A DNA stretch of 64,000 bases from contig JAJVIK010000010.1 in the NCBI GenBank assembly GCA_022072055.1, forward strand, positions 124,001 to 188,000, in the 5' to 3' direction. Origin of the DNA: a bacterium. GTDB lineage: Bacteria > Hinthialibacterota > Hinthialibacteria > OLB16. The translations under genes were made by a program, and so were the position numbers. Under the pieces are notes generated by a model that saw only the letters and a list, made by a program, of their open reading frames with translations, was not told the DNA's origin and ran no database searches. Below are positions 10,109-19,455 of this stretch, piece by piece; the stretch's first letter is position 1; each line of letters starts with the position of its first letter.

Positions 10109-12568
10109 ATGAGTCAAACAAGAACTCACCCTCGGCGGCCATCTCGTGGAATCGCATGGATGAGCCGGCTTGTCTTCGCCACCTGCATGGCTCCCTGGGC
10201 ATTGCCGACAGCCGCGGAGGTGATTGACCTTTCCAGGGCGGTGGTGGTTTCTCCCGCCGAATTCACCCCCCACGAACGAAAGGCGGTTCAGGTGCTTGTC
10301 GAGGAGATTGAGGAGCGGACCCTGATCCGTCCCGAAGTGGTCCACGAATGGCCGCAATCCGCCGACTCGGTGATTGCGGTCGGACCGATGGACAAACTCC
10401 AATCGTTTGCCGGACCCTTGGCGGAGGACTCGGGGCTTCGGGAGCAACCCCAGGGCGCCGAGGGATTTCAGATTCGGATCCGCAAGACCCCCCAAGGAAT
10501 TCCCGCGATCGCGGTGATCGGGAACGACTCTCGGGGAGTTTTCCATGGCTGCGGGCGACTGTTGCGGGAACTGCACCTGCGGCGCGGTTCAATCCGGCTC
10601 CCCGATTCCCTCGACCTAGCCACCGCGCCGCGCTACTCGATCCGCGGGCACCAACTCGGTTTTCGGCCCAAGACCAATTCGTATGACGCCTGGACCGTGC
10701 CGATGTGGGAGCAGTACATCCGCGATCTGGCGGTTTTTGGGAACAACGCCATCGAGATCATGCCGCCGCGCACCGATGACGCCGCCGACAGCCCGCATTT
10801 CCCGCTGCCTCAGATCGACATGATGGCGGAGATGTCTCGAATCGCCGATGAGTACGACATGGATGTGTGGATCTGGTATCCCGCCATGGACGAGGATTAC
10901 GCCGATCCCAAAACAGTGGAGGCGGCGCTGGTGGAATGGGGGGAGGTGTTCAAGCGCCTGCCGAGGATCAACGCGGTGTTCGTTCCCGGCGGGGACCCGG
11001 GTCACACCCAGCCGCGCGTGCTCTTCAACCTCCTCGAAAAAGAGACCGAGGTCCTCAAGAGACACCATCCGAAGGCCCAGATGTGGATGTCCCCTCAGAG
11101 TTTCAACGGAGACTCGATGGAGGAATTCTTCAGGCTGATGAATGAAGACCAGCCCAATTGGCTTTCGGGCATTGTCTTCGGCCCTCAGAACCGGGTAAGC
11201 CTACCGGACCTGCGGGGGCGGATTCCGGCCCGGTACCCGATCCGCCACTATCCGGACATCACCCACACCATCCGCTGCCAGTTCGCGGTTCCGGATTGGG
11301 ATTCGGCCTTCGCCTTCACCGAGCACCGTGAGGTCATCAACCCCCGCCCGCGCGGCTACGCCAACATCATCCGCCTCTGGCCGGACGATTACCAAGGATT
11401 CATCACCTACTCCGAGGGCTGCAATGATGATGTCAACAAGGTGGTTTGGAGCGAGCTGGGGTGGGATCCCGCGACCGATGTGTTCGAAACCCTGAGGCGC
11501 TATTCGCGCTACTTCATCGGGGCGGATTACACCGACACCTTCGCGCAAGGGTTGCTGGCTCTGGAACGCAACTGGGAAGGTCCGTTGCTCGCCAACACGG
11601 GAGTGGAGCAGACGCTCCAGCAGTTCCGTCAGATGGAAAAGGAGGCCTCGCCCCAAGTCCTGCTCAACTGGCGTTTCCAGCAGGCGCTCTATCGGGCCTA
11701 CTATGACGCCTATGTGAAGCGCCGCCTGGCGTACGAAACCGAGCTGGAGCAGCAGGCCATGGACACCCTGCGCAAGGCGGGCTCCTTCGGAGCAGAGGCC
11801 GCGGTCGCCCTCGCCGAGGAGATCCTGGACCGGGGCGCGCTTGATCCCGTGGCGACCGACCTCAGGGCGCGCGTGTTTGAGCTTGCCGAGGCCCTTTACC
11901 AGAGCATCCGCATGCAGCTGTCCGTCCCGCGTTACCAGGCCATTCACTGGGGGCGCGGAGGAAACCTCGACCTGATCGACAAACCGCTGAACAACCGGAA
12001 CTGGCTCCTCAGGAAATTCGAGGAAGTTGAAGACCTGGATGTGGAAGAGGACCGACTGAGCAAGATTGAGGAGATCCTCAACTGGACCAACCCGGGGCCG
12101 GGTGGGTTCTACGATGACCTGGGGAGCCTTGCCGCGCAGCCGCGCCTTGTGCGTGAGAAGCCGCCCAGCGAAGACCCTGAGTTCCGCGAATCCCCCTGGG
12201 TGGGATTCGAGTATCAGCCCGAGCGGCGGATCTCGTGGTGCAACCACGCGGAAACGCGTTATGAAACTCCGCTTAAACTCCGCTACACGGGTCTCGATCC
12301 GAGCGCCCGCTACCGGGTTCGGGTGGTCTACGCGGGCGAGGACTTCCGTCCGACCATCCGTCTCCTGGCGGATGAAGTGCATGAAGTTCATGGGTATCGC
12401 CTCAAGGAGAACCCCATTCGACCCGTGGAGTTCGACATTCCCAAGGAGGCCACCGCGGATGGGGAGCTGCTGCTCGCCTGGAACCAGGAGCCGGGCCGCG
12501 GCGGCGCGGGCCGCGGCTGTCAAGTCGGCGAGGTCTGGCTCATCCGGGTCGCCGAAGCGGCGGAGTAG
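10109..12568 (+). CDS. Secreted glycoside-hydrolase-like protein (GH67/GH20-type N-domain plus TIM-barrel-like region)
   Basis: 819 residues. AAAGGGAGGA at 10091-10100 fixes the ATG at 10109. A signal peptide (about residues 10-30, ending PTAAE) is followed by an N-terminal domain of the alpha-glucuronidase/hexosaminidase domain-2 type, with motif GVFHGCGRLLRE. A barrel-like region begins YSIRGHQLGFRPKTNSYDAW and continues with FGNNAIEIMPPR and DVWIWYPAMDED. The last 120 residues look like a beta-sandwich. Catalytic acids cannot be assigned confidently; the acidic cluster in WYPAMDED is one candidate. An exported enzyme acting on uronic-acid- or hexosamine-containing glycans is a plausible inference. 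It is followed 33 nt later by another glycosidase-like gene on the same strand. Confidence 0.65.
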   Translation: MSQTRTHPRRPSRGIAWMSRLVFATCMAPWALPTAAEVIDLSRAVVVSPAEFTPHERKAVQVLVEEIEERTLIRPEVVHEWPQSADSVIAVGPMDKLQSFAGPLAEDSGLREQPQGAEGFQIRIRKTPQGIPAIAVIGNDSRGVFHGCGRLLRELHLRRGSIRLPDSLDLATAPRYSIRGHQLGFRPKTNSYDAWTVPMWEQYIRDLAVFGNNAIEIMPPRTDDAADSPHFPLPQIDMMAEMSRIADEYDMDVWIWYPAMDEDYADPKTVEAALVEWGEVFKRLPRINAVFVPGGDPGHTQPRVLFNLLEKETEVLKRHHPKAQMWMSPQSFNGDSMEEFFRLMNEDQPNWLSGIVFGPQNRVSLPDLRGRIPARYPIRHYPDITHTIRCQFAVPDWDSAFAFTEHREVINPRPRGYANIIRLWPDDYQGFITYSEGCNDDVNKVVWSELGWDPATDVFETLRRYSRYFIGADYTDTFAQGLLALERNWEGPLLANTGVEQTLQQFRQMEKEASPQVLLNWRFQQALYRAYYDAYVKRRLAYETELEQQAMDTLRKAGSFGAEAAVALAEEILDRGALDPVATDLRARVFELAEALYQSIRMQLSVPRYQAIHWGRGGNLDLIDKPLNNRNWLLRKFEEVEDLDVEEDRLSKIEEILNWTNPGPGGFYDDLGSLAAQPRLVREKPPSEDPEFRESPWVGFEYQPERRISWCNHAETRYETPLKLRYTGLDPSARYRVRVVYAGEDFRPTIRLLADEVHEVHGYRLKENPIRPVEFDIPKEATADGELLLAWNQEPGRGGAGRGCQVGEVWLIRVAEAAE

Positions 12569-12601
12569 TCCCGCGTACGATTCGCATGAGGGGGAACGGC
12601 T

Positions 12602-14263
12602 ATGATTCGTCGCAGCTGCATCCTGATCGTGGCCTCGATTCTGTGCTGGCGGGTCGAATCCGGATCGTTCGATGAAGCCGTTTGGAACGGGCGCCGAGCT
12701 CAAGAGGCGTTGGCTCGCAGTCACAAGACGCTCCACGCCTATCTGAAACGGCTCGATCCGGTGACCGGCCTGCTTCCGAGAAGGGGAGGCCAGGACGCCT
12801 GGTACGTCCGAGACTCGGCGGCGGACCTGTACCCCTTCCTGGTGATGGCGGCCTGGTTCACCGACCGACCGGTCTTCGAGCGCGAGATGCACGCCATTCT
12901 CAGGAATGAGATCCGCCACTCCACGCGCCTCGGGATGCTTTCGGACAATGTTCTCCCCGGAGGGATGGGATTTGAGTTCCCAACGCTTGATGTGGACCGC
13001 ATCCTCTTCGGTTCGGCGGAATACATGAAGGATGGGCTCCTGCCGCTCACCGAGCTGCTCGGACACACAGCTTGGTTCGAGCGAATGGTGGGCATGGCCG
13101 ACGACCTGATCCGCCATGCCACGTATGAAACCCGATTCGGACAGGTTCCCTCGCTGGAGGCCGAGGTGAACGGAGATGTGCTCCAGGTGCTGGCGCGTCT
13201 ATCGTGGTTGACATCCAAGCCGGAATACCTCGATCAGGCGCTCCGGATCGCGGATTTCTACTTCAAGGAGGTGATTCCCGGCGCAAACGGTCTTCCGGTT
13301 CAGAAGTGGGATCTGGCCAATCACAGGCCCGCGCTGGACTTCTTCAATTTCGCGGATCACGGCAACGAGATCGCCGGGGGGCTTGCCGAACTGGTTCTGT
13401 TGCTCAAGGAGCGAGGTCATCCGAAGCTCGGGGAGTATCGTGACCCGCTCGTCCATTTCATGGACGAGATTCTTTCTTGCGGACTGAACGAGGATGGGGT
13501 CTGGATCGGAAGCATCGAGGCCGGCACCCGGAAGGTCCGAGACCCTCGTCACGCCCATTGCTGGGGATATCTGTTCAACGCGGTCTACACAACTTACCTC
13601 ATCACCGGAGAGACTCGTTTCCCGGATGCGGTCAGGCGCGCTCTCGACTCGGTCACCGAGAAGCCGACCTATCTCGATGATCCCGAGGGAAGTGGGCGCA
13701 AGTACGGCTCGAACGCTTACTCGGACGCCATCGAAAGCGCGATTGTGTTCCTCAATCGCCTGCCGAGCGAACGGACCTTTGAGGTGCTGGACACCTGCGT
13801 GGAACGCTTCTTGTCTCGTCAGCGGGAGGATGGCCTGATCGAGGACTGGTACGGCGACGGGAATTATGTTCGCACCGCGCTGATGTACGCCCTGATGAAA
13901 TCGGCGGGCTGCTGGATTGAACCCTGGAGGAGTGATGTCGCGCTCGGCGCGGTCCGGGACGTCACGGGGGTCACTTTGGCGCTTTCCGCTGAAACCCCAT
14001 GGAAAGGGAGGATTCGGTTTGACCGTCCGCGCCATCAGCGCCACTTCGGTATGAGCGTGAACTACCCACGCCTCAATGAGTTCCCAGAATGGTTTGTAGT
14101 CCGGGAGGATCGCCTTTACCGGGTGAGGACCTCTGAGGGCGAGGAGATCCGATCAGGCGCGGAGCTGGTCCAGGGGTTTGAGGTGAGGGTGGAGGGAAAT
14201 GATCCGCTGGACATTCACGTCGGTCCCCTGGAAGGGCCTCCCTATGGCGGAAGTGGAGAGTGA
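12602..14263 (+). CDS. Secreted six-hairpin (alpha/alpha)6-barrel glycosidase-like protein
   Basis: 553 residues with a short hydrophobic N-terminus (MIRRSCILIVASILCW), a signal peptide or lipoprotein-like anchor. Repeated helical hairpins with aromatic, Asp and His-rich loops (DAWYVRDSAADLYPF, HCWGYLFNAVYTTYL, NAYSDAIESAIVFLNRL) fit the six-hairpin glycosidase superfamily that includes GH88, GH105 and GH127. A beta-rich tail follows from about residue 450. The exact family is not clear. It starts 33 nt after the preceding glycosidase-like gene, so the two probably form one operon and process the same glycan. The following gene is convergent. Confidence 0.6.
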   Translation: MIRRSCILIVASILCWRVESGSFDEAVWNGRRAQEALARSHKTLHAYLKRLDPVTGLLPRRGGQDAWYVRDSAADLYPFLVMAAWFTDRPVFEREMHAILRNEIRHSTRLGMLSDNVLPGGMGFEFPTLDVDRILFGSAEYMKDGLLPLTELLGHTAWFERMVGMADDLIRHATYETRFGQVPSLEAEVNGDVLQVLARLSWLTSKPEYLDQALRIADFYFKEVIPGANGLPVQKWDLANHRPALDFFNFADHGNEIAGGLAELVLLLKERGHPKLGEYRDPLVHFMDEILSCGLNEDGVWIGSIEAGTRKVRDPRHAHCWGYLFNAVYTTYLITGETRFPDAVRRALDSVTEKPTYLDDPEGSGRKYGSNAYSDAIESAIVFLNRLPSERTFEVLDTCVERFLSRQREDGLIEDWYGDGNYVRTALMYALMKSAGCWIEPWRSDVALGAVRDVTGVTLALSAETPWKGRIRFDRPRHQRHFGMSVNYPRLNEFPEWFVVREDRLYRVRTSEGEEIRSGAELVQGFEVRVEGNDPLDIHVGPLEGPPYGGSGE

Positions 14264-14308
14264 AGTGTTCGCCTGATCCGGGGATTCGACACCCGCGCGG
14301 GCCGTCCT

Positions 14309-16318
14309 TCATCGCCGGATTCTCTGCTCCAGGAGATCGAGTTGGCGCGCGAGGTCGCGTGATGGCCGTGTCTCCCGGAGGCGTTGAATTTCCTCAAGAG
14401 TTTTCTGGTAATCCAGGGCGTAGAGGAGGGTCTGAAGGCGCAGCAGTGAGAGATTCTCACGTTCGGCCTGGGTCAGGTTTGGGTTTTCGGAGAGTTGCTC
14501 GAACAGTCGGCGGGCCTCGGCGTAATCTCCCCGGTTGTACTTGGTCTTGGAGAGGAGGTTCGCGGTGCGGGCATATTCCGGGCTCTTGGGGTCTTGGGAC
14601 TTGAGGAGATTGGAAAGAGTCTCCTCGGCCTTGGGGTAATCCTCGGAGCGGAAATCGAGGGAGGCCGCCTTGAAGAGGGCTTCCGGGTACTCCTCGGTTC
14701 CCGAGGCCTCAAGGGCCAAGGCATGCGCCACCTTGGCCGCGCCCGCGAAGTCGCCTTTGCCCTCGAGGAGCGCCAACAGCTCGCGGCTCGTCGCGAGCGA
14801 TTCCCCGACTCTCTCGGTTTGGCTTGTGTCTCGAAGTTGGAGGATTGCGATGGCTTCCTCAGGGCTGAAGCGTTCCGCACTCCTGGCGAGACGCTCTCTC
14901 TGCTCCCGGTTGGCGCTCTCGGCAAGGTGAAGGAGCAGCCCTTGGGCTTTCTCGCTACCACCCAGACCCTCATACGCCTCCCGGATGGAGAGGGCCAGTT
15001 TCTCGGCCTCCGGGGAGTAACTCGCCTCGCGAATAAAGCCGGATGCCCGCTCCAGACACAGCTCGAGTTCGCCCCGCGCCCGCTCCCGGAGGGGACGCTC
15101 AAGAGGCTCCAGGAGCACTCCCTCGAATCGCTCTCCGGAGATCTCTCCGGTGAGCGCCTGCATCGCTTTCCAGCGTCGGTCCAAGAGGGCGAGTGACTCG
15201 CGCCATGCCCCGGCTGTGACCGCGCTCTCTCTGCGCGGCTGGATTTGGAGGGCTTCAAGGACTGCAAGCGCCTCACGAATCTCATCCCGCGCAATCCGCG
15301 CGCGAGCCACCCACAAGAAGCGAGCCGGAAGGGTCGGGGTTGAGGTGAAGAGCGAGGCCGCGCTCACCAGAAGCGCGGGAAGGTGGTCGAGTGGGGCTTC
15401 TTGAACCGATTGAACGATTCGGTCCTCCGGGGTTGGGTTCCCAAGCGCCACTCGCAGGCGCGAAAGCGCCGGTTCGAGGAGCGCGCTCAGGTTCTTGTGG
15501 TAGTCGTTGGGGTGAGCCTGGAGCTCCTCGCGGAGTCGGGATAGCGCCGCGCTCGCCTGCTCTTTGCGCTCCTCGCGCTCCAAGCGCAACCCGTCTCGGA
15601 GAGACCGCAAGGCGTTCAGGTTCGACTTCGAGGGGACCGAGAGAATCTCGGCCTGAAGCCTTTCTCCGAGGCGATCCGCGAGGGTTGTGCGAAGCGACTC
15701 GATCCGTCTCGGCGTTTCCCACTCGAACGGCCAATCGGCAAGACCTCGGAGGAGCAAGTCCGCCGCCCGCTCCCAATCGGAGGCGGCCATGGCTGGGGAG
15801 ATCTCCTCGAGGTCGATGGCCCGTTCCACGAGGGTCCCGGAGTAAGTCTGCCTCAAAGTCGCAAAGAACCCGGGGCGCTCCCCCTCGGACATCTCAGCCG
15901 CCAGAAGACGCAATGACAGAATCCCGCTGACATCGTTCGGGCGCGCGCGCAGGAGTTGCCGCCAGAGGTCTTCATACTCGCCTGATTGGAGGCTCGGGAG
16001 TGTCGGCGTGGAAGGTTCGCCCGCCATCAGGCGCCTCCACCCCCGAACTCGAGCGGCGAGCGCGGAACTGGGGTGTTCCGTCTCCAGCTCCTCGCTCCAC
16101 TTGTTGAACAGGTGGATCTGGCGGCGCGAGAGGAACTCATGCAGACAGAGGTCCAGCAGGCGCAGGGTGGACACTTCGTTCGGATTAAACTTGCTCAGAG
16201 CGGCGCGGATTTCCCCTTCGCCATGGTCGGCCTTCCAATTGTCCACCTCCTCCAACGAGAGCGCGGAGGCATGAGACAGGCAGGCGACAAGAAGGGGAAC
16301 AACCAGGGGGAATCGCAT
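14309..16318 (-). CDS. Secreted tetratricopeptide-like helical repeat protein
   Basis: 669 residues with a clear signal peptide (FPLVVPLLVACLSHASA). The mature part is almost all amphipathic helix, rich in Leu, Glu, Arg and Ala, with recognisable TPR units near the C-terminus (PEALFKAASLDFRSEDYPKA, then a similar helix pair ending NRGDYAEARRLFEQL). A scaffold or assembly role in the periplasm is inferred; there is no enzymatic motif. It is divergent from the solute-binding/TPR fusion gene, with 98 nt between start codons, so the two may be co-regulated and interact. Confidence 0.6.
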   Translation of the reverse strand: MRFPLVVPLLVACLSHASALSLEEVDNWKADHGEGEIRAALSKFNPNEVSTLRLLDLCLHEFLSRRQIHLFNKWSEELETEHPSSALAARVRGWRRLMAGEPSTPTLPSLQSGEYEDLWRQLLRARPNDVSGILSLRLLAAEMSEGERPGFFATLRQTYSGTLVERAIDLEEISPAMAASDWERAADLLLRGLADWPFEWETPRRIESLRTTLADRLGERLQAEILSVPSKSNLNALRSLRDGLRLEREERKEQASAALSRLREELQAHPNDYHKNLSALLEPALSRLRVALGNPTPEDRIVQSVQEAPLDHLPALLVSAASLFTSTPTLPARFLWVARARIARDEIREALAVLEALQIQPRRESAVTAGAWRESLALLDRRWKAMQALTGEISGERFEGVLLEPLERPLRERARGELELCLERASGFIREASYSPEAEKLALSIREAYEGLGGSEKAQGLLLHLAESANREQRERLARSAERFSPEEAIAILQLRDTSQTERVGESLATSRELLALLEGKGDFAGAAKVAHALALEASGTEEYPEALFKAASLDFRSEDYPKAEETLSNLLKSQDPKSPEYARTANLLSKTKYNRGDYAEARRLFEQLSENPNLTQAERENLSLLRLQTLLYALDYQKTLEEIQRLRETRPSRDLARQLDLLEQRIRR

Positions 16319-16367
16319 GGAATCAACGTACGGGCAGGCGGCTGATCGGTCAATAAGGGTTGAACAG

Positions 16368-16397
16368 GTCCCTCGAATCGCTACCCTGTGGAGGGAC
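16368..16397. promoter_or_regulatory. Inverted repeat in the divergent TPR / binding-protein intergenic region
   Basis: GTCCCTC at 16368-16374 and GAGGGAC at 16391-16397 are perfect 7-nt inverted arms separated by 16 nt. They sit between two divergent start codons (16318 and 16417), just downstream of a weak -35-like TTGAAC at 16360-16365. The position suits an operator or a leader hairpin. The arms are short and chance is possible. Confidence 0.3.
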
Positions 16398-16416
16398 TGT
16401 CCGGAGAGGTCGGGCC

Positions 16417-19314
16417 ATGCAGAGACTCTGTCCAGCCATCGCGATCACCCTGTTGCTCGTTTTCACGCGCGCGGATCCCCAAGCGCGCTCCGAAATCCCC
16501 GTGAGCATCGAGGTGGGCAACCTCAACGCCGAGGATGGAGACATCTGGCTCCGTGGGGAGATCGAAAGTTTTCGCCGCGCGCACCCCAACATCCGGGTTC
16601 GTCTCTCCACCCTTGGTTTTCCCTCACGCAACGACATCCGCATTGAGCACTTGCCCGACCTTGCCTCGAACGTGCTGGGGGTAATCAGCGACCAGGGTTA
16701 CGAGATCACGTATCTGGTTGAACGGGACTTGATCCGTCCCATCGAGAGTTTCTTGCCGGATCCCGATCTGCGTTTGGAGGATTTTATCGGCAACAGTCTG
16801 GACGCTGTCACCTACAAGGGGAGGGTGTGGGGAATCCCATTCCTGGCCGCCTCCGTGTTGTTCCTGATTGATCAAGAGCTCTTCAGGCAGGCTGGGATAT
16901 CGAATCCACCCGCCACTTGGGATGAGGTTCTGGAGTATTCGCGGCGTTTGACTCGAGATTCCGATGGAGATGGGCGCGTGGATCAGTGGGGGTTTCGCCT
17001 GGGGATGCGCGGACGTCACGACACCCACATGTTTTTTCTGTGGCTGACTTTGGCGCTTCAGAAAGGGGCCGAAATCCTTCGCGAAGGGCGCGTGCAGCTC
17101 GATCACCCCGCTCTCCGCGAGGCCTATGATTTTCTGATGGCGCTACAGTCCTCAGGAGGCGCAAGGACCGACAATCGCCGCTTGCGCGAGACTCTCGCCG
17201 ATCAGACCGTTCGCTACGCCATGCAGATTGCCCCCACCTACCAGATCGGCCCGGCGGCCGGGATGATCCATTTTCGGATCATCCCCTGGCCCACATGGGG
17301 CAGGCCGGTCATCCCGGATGAGCGCCGTCACTATCTGGTGATCGGCAAGAGCACCCCCGAGAAGGAGGCGGCATCCTGGGAGTTCGTGAAATGGATGGTT
17401 CGGGCCGAGGCTCCCCATCCTCCGCAGGCCCAGTTCTTCGGGATATCTTGCCGGAAGGACCTGATCGAGCGCCCCGAAGTTCGCGCCAAGATCGACCGTT
17501 GGGCGCGGGGTTTTGATGTGGTCCAGGAGACCAAGGGGTGGAATCTCCGGCACGGGGACCCGGTGATGGGACGGTTTGACGCGCTTGAGCATCTCGAAAC
17601 GATTGTCACCAGGATGTTCCACTCGGAGATCTCCTTCGAGGAGGCGATGCGGATCGCCGAGACGGAGTGCAACGCGATCCTCCGTGATGCTCGCGGGATC
17701 GCGCAGCCTTACGCCTTGTATTTGCCGGACTCCACAGCTTCCAGCCAGACTGTTCAAGACCCCACGCTGGAGGCCCTATTCTCCGACTCAAGGGATATTC
17801 TGAAGACGCTTCCGAATCACCCCGGCGCGGAAGCTCTGCTGGATCGAACGCTCAAGATCTCCTCCGAGCCCTCTCACCGAGCGGGATTGCCCGCGCTGAT
17901 GGCCCAGTTTCCCGATCATCCGATGGGCCTCTTTGCGCTCGAAAAGACATTCATTGAGGCGGCCTCCGAAGGGACAGGGCGGAACCTGTGCGAGCAGGTC
18001 TTGAGGGACCATCAAGGATCATCTCTTTCGCTGCTGGCGTGGGACCTCCGGCTTCGTCTGCTTCCGCCTGATCAGCGTCTGGAGGTCATCCGCGAAGGCG
18101 TGGAGGGAGAGGACGATTCATTGCGGAGGGTGGCGCTGTTTCGACTTGCCGAGGACCTCCGTGAGATAGGAGACTTCGCGGGGGCGGCCGTTGCGTATCT
18201 CCGGTTCTGGGGAGATCATCCGGAGTGTGTTTCAAGGATGGGCCGGGACCGTGCGATCTTGGCTTGTCTCAAGAATGCGGGACACCCGTTGGACGCCGAA
18301 GCCCTGCTCGAGCTTTCGGATCCGGGATGGGTCGCGCGGATACTCCACGAGGCCCATGTGTCGGGTCTGCCTTCGGAGAGCGCGATTTTGATGCCCTTGC
18401 GGGAGTGGTGCGGCGCCGTGATGGATGGAAGCGACACGGAGGCGGACTGGACCGCCCTTGTTTCGGAAACTTCAACCTCCGAGTCAACGACCCGGACTCT
18501 CGAACTGGCGATGGAGGCGATCTACCGCGCCGCATCGATCGATCTGGCGCTTCGAGCGCGCACCGCCACGCTGTCGGAATGGGCGCTTCGAGGGACTTAC
18601 CGGTTGGAGTCCCCGCTGGACCGCGAGCTTGCCCGAAAGCTCGCGCTTCGCGCTTTCCACGCCGGAGTCAACGCCGCGCGCTCCGAAATCAGATGGCGGC
18701 CGCTTGCTTACCGGGTGTTTGAGTGTGCGAGACATCCTCTTGAGCGCCAGGGGGATTTCTCGTTAATCCTCTCGTTGCTCGAAGAGCTTGTGGACAAGGT
18801 TCCCGATGACCGGGAAAGCCCAGTCGCCCTTCAACGACTTGGGGAGCTCGCGCGAGACCGGGGGGAATTCGATCGCGCGCTCGGCGCGCTCGCGCGTGTC
18901 GCCGAGCAGTTCCCCGATTCGGAGGTGGCGGATGAGGCGGTTCTCACCCGAGGAGTCTGGCTTTACAGCGCGGGGCGTTACGCCGAGGCCAAGGAGGCCT
19001 TTGCTCGGTTATCGACCGTCGAGGGCAGGCCCCCCTCCGCGTTCCTCGAGCTCGCTGCCCTTTTTTGCGAAAGCGCGAATGATTCATCCCGCGACCTGGA
19101 AACCGAGCTCCAATCGTTCATACTCCAGCAGCACGACCATCCCCTCGCCAGGCGCGCGAGGCTGCTCCTGTCCGCAATGTATGTGGACCGGCTTGCGTTT
19201 CCCTTAGCCAAGGAAGTCTTGAGGAAGCTGAATCCGCCCGCCTCGGGAGACCCCGTTTGGGATCGATCCGCTCAAGCGCTTAAGGCGCTAAATTTCTCGC
19301 TATCGGAGCCATAG
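16417..19314 (+). CDS. Family 1-type extracellular solute-binding protein fused to C-terminal TPR domain
   Basis: 965 residues from the ATG at 16417 (GGAGAGG upstream). A signal peptide without a lipobox (AIAITLLLVF) is followed by a sugar-type binding domain (about 28-430). It shows SFRRAHPNIRVRLSTLGFPS, the hinge phrase YKGRVWGIPFLAASVLFLID, PPATWDEVLEYSRRLT and ASWEFVKWMV, all typical of MalE/UgpB-like proteins. From about residue 440 to the end the protein is helical repeats, with TPR-like units such as DRGEFDRALGALARVAEQFP. No permease or ATPase genes lie nearby, so it may be a sensor or scaffold rather than a transport component. The fusion is unusual. Confidence 0.75.
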   Translation: MQRLCPAIAITLLLVFTRADPQARSEIPVSIEVGNLNAEDGDIWLRGEIESFRRAHPNIRVRLSTLGFPSRNDIRIEHLPDLASNVLGVISDQGYEITYLVERDLIRPIESFLPDPDLRLEDFIGNSLDAVTYKGRVWGIPFLAASVLFLIDQELFRQAGISNPPATWDEVLEYSRRLTRDSDGDGRVDQWGFRLGMRGRHDTHMFFLWLTLALQKGAEILREGRVQLDHPALREAYDFLMALQSSGGARTDNRRLRETLADQTVRYAMQIAPTYQIGPAAGMIHFRIIPWPTWGRPVIPDERRHYLVIGKSTPEKEAASWEFVKWMVRAEAPHPPQAQFFGISCRKDLIERPEVRAKIDRWARGFDVVQETKGWNLRHGDPVMGRFDALEHLETIVTRMFHSEISFEEAMRIAETECNAILRDARGIAQPYALYLPDSTASSQTVQDPTLEALFSDSRDILKTLPNHPGAEALLDRTLKISSEPSHRAGLPALMAQFPDHPMGLFALEKTFIEAASEGTGRNLCEQVLRDHQGSSLSLLAWDLRLRLLPPDQRLEVIREGVEGEDDSLRRVALFRLAEDLREIGDFAGAAVAYLRFWGDHPECVSRMGRDRAILACLKNAGHPLDAEALLELSDPGWVARILHEAHVSGLPSESAILMPLREWCGAVMDGSDTEADWTALVSETSTSESTTRTLELAMEAIYRAASIDLALRARTATLSEWALRGTYRLESPLDRELARKLALRAFHAGVNAARSEIRWRPLAYRVFECARHPLERQGDFSLILSLLEELVDKVPDDRESPVALQRLGELARDRGEFDRALGALARVAEQFPDSEVADEAVLTRGVWLYSAGRYAEAKEAFARLSTVEGRPPSAFLELAALFCESANDSSRDLETELQSFILQQHDHPLARRARLLLSAMYVDRLAFPLAKEVLRKLNPPASGDPVWDRSAQALKALNFSLSEP

Positions 19315-19455
19315 GGCCCCCGGGGCGGCATAAGGTAGATAAAAGGCGAAAATCTCCCGATCTGTAACCTGCTGAAAAACCAAGAGATAAAAAAATTTTC
19401 GACGCATACCCCCCCTTTCCCGACAAATATAAGTGGAAGGGGAAAGAGAAACTCC
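19315..19455 (+). promoter_or_regulatory. AT-rich promoter region upstream of sigma factor gene
   Basis: This 141-nt gap is much richer in A and T than its surroundings (a run of A and T at 19386-19400). It holds TGTAACCT at 19363-19370, with the AAC core common in ECF -35 elements, and GATAAA about 15 nt later. TATAAG occurs at 19428-19433. GGAAGGGGAAAGAG precedes the ATG. No single promoter is compelling, but autoregulation by the adjacent sigma factor would be expected here. Confidence 0.3.

Noticed and set aside
11201-13117. Long minus-strand open frame (638 codons) opposite the glycosidase genes
   Set aside because: It mirrors the codon bias of the two plus-strand genes, has His/Arg/Gly-rich low-complexity content, no domain and spans two real genes.
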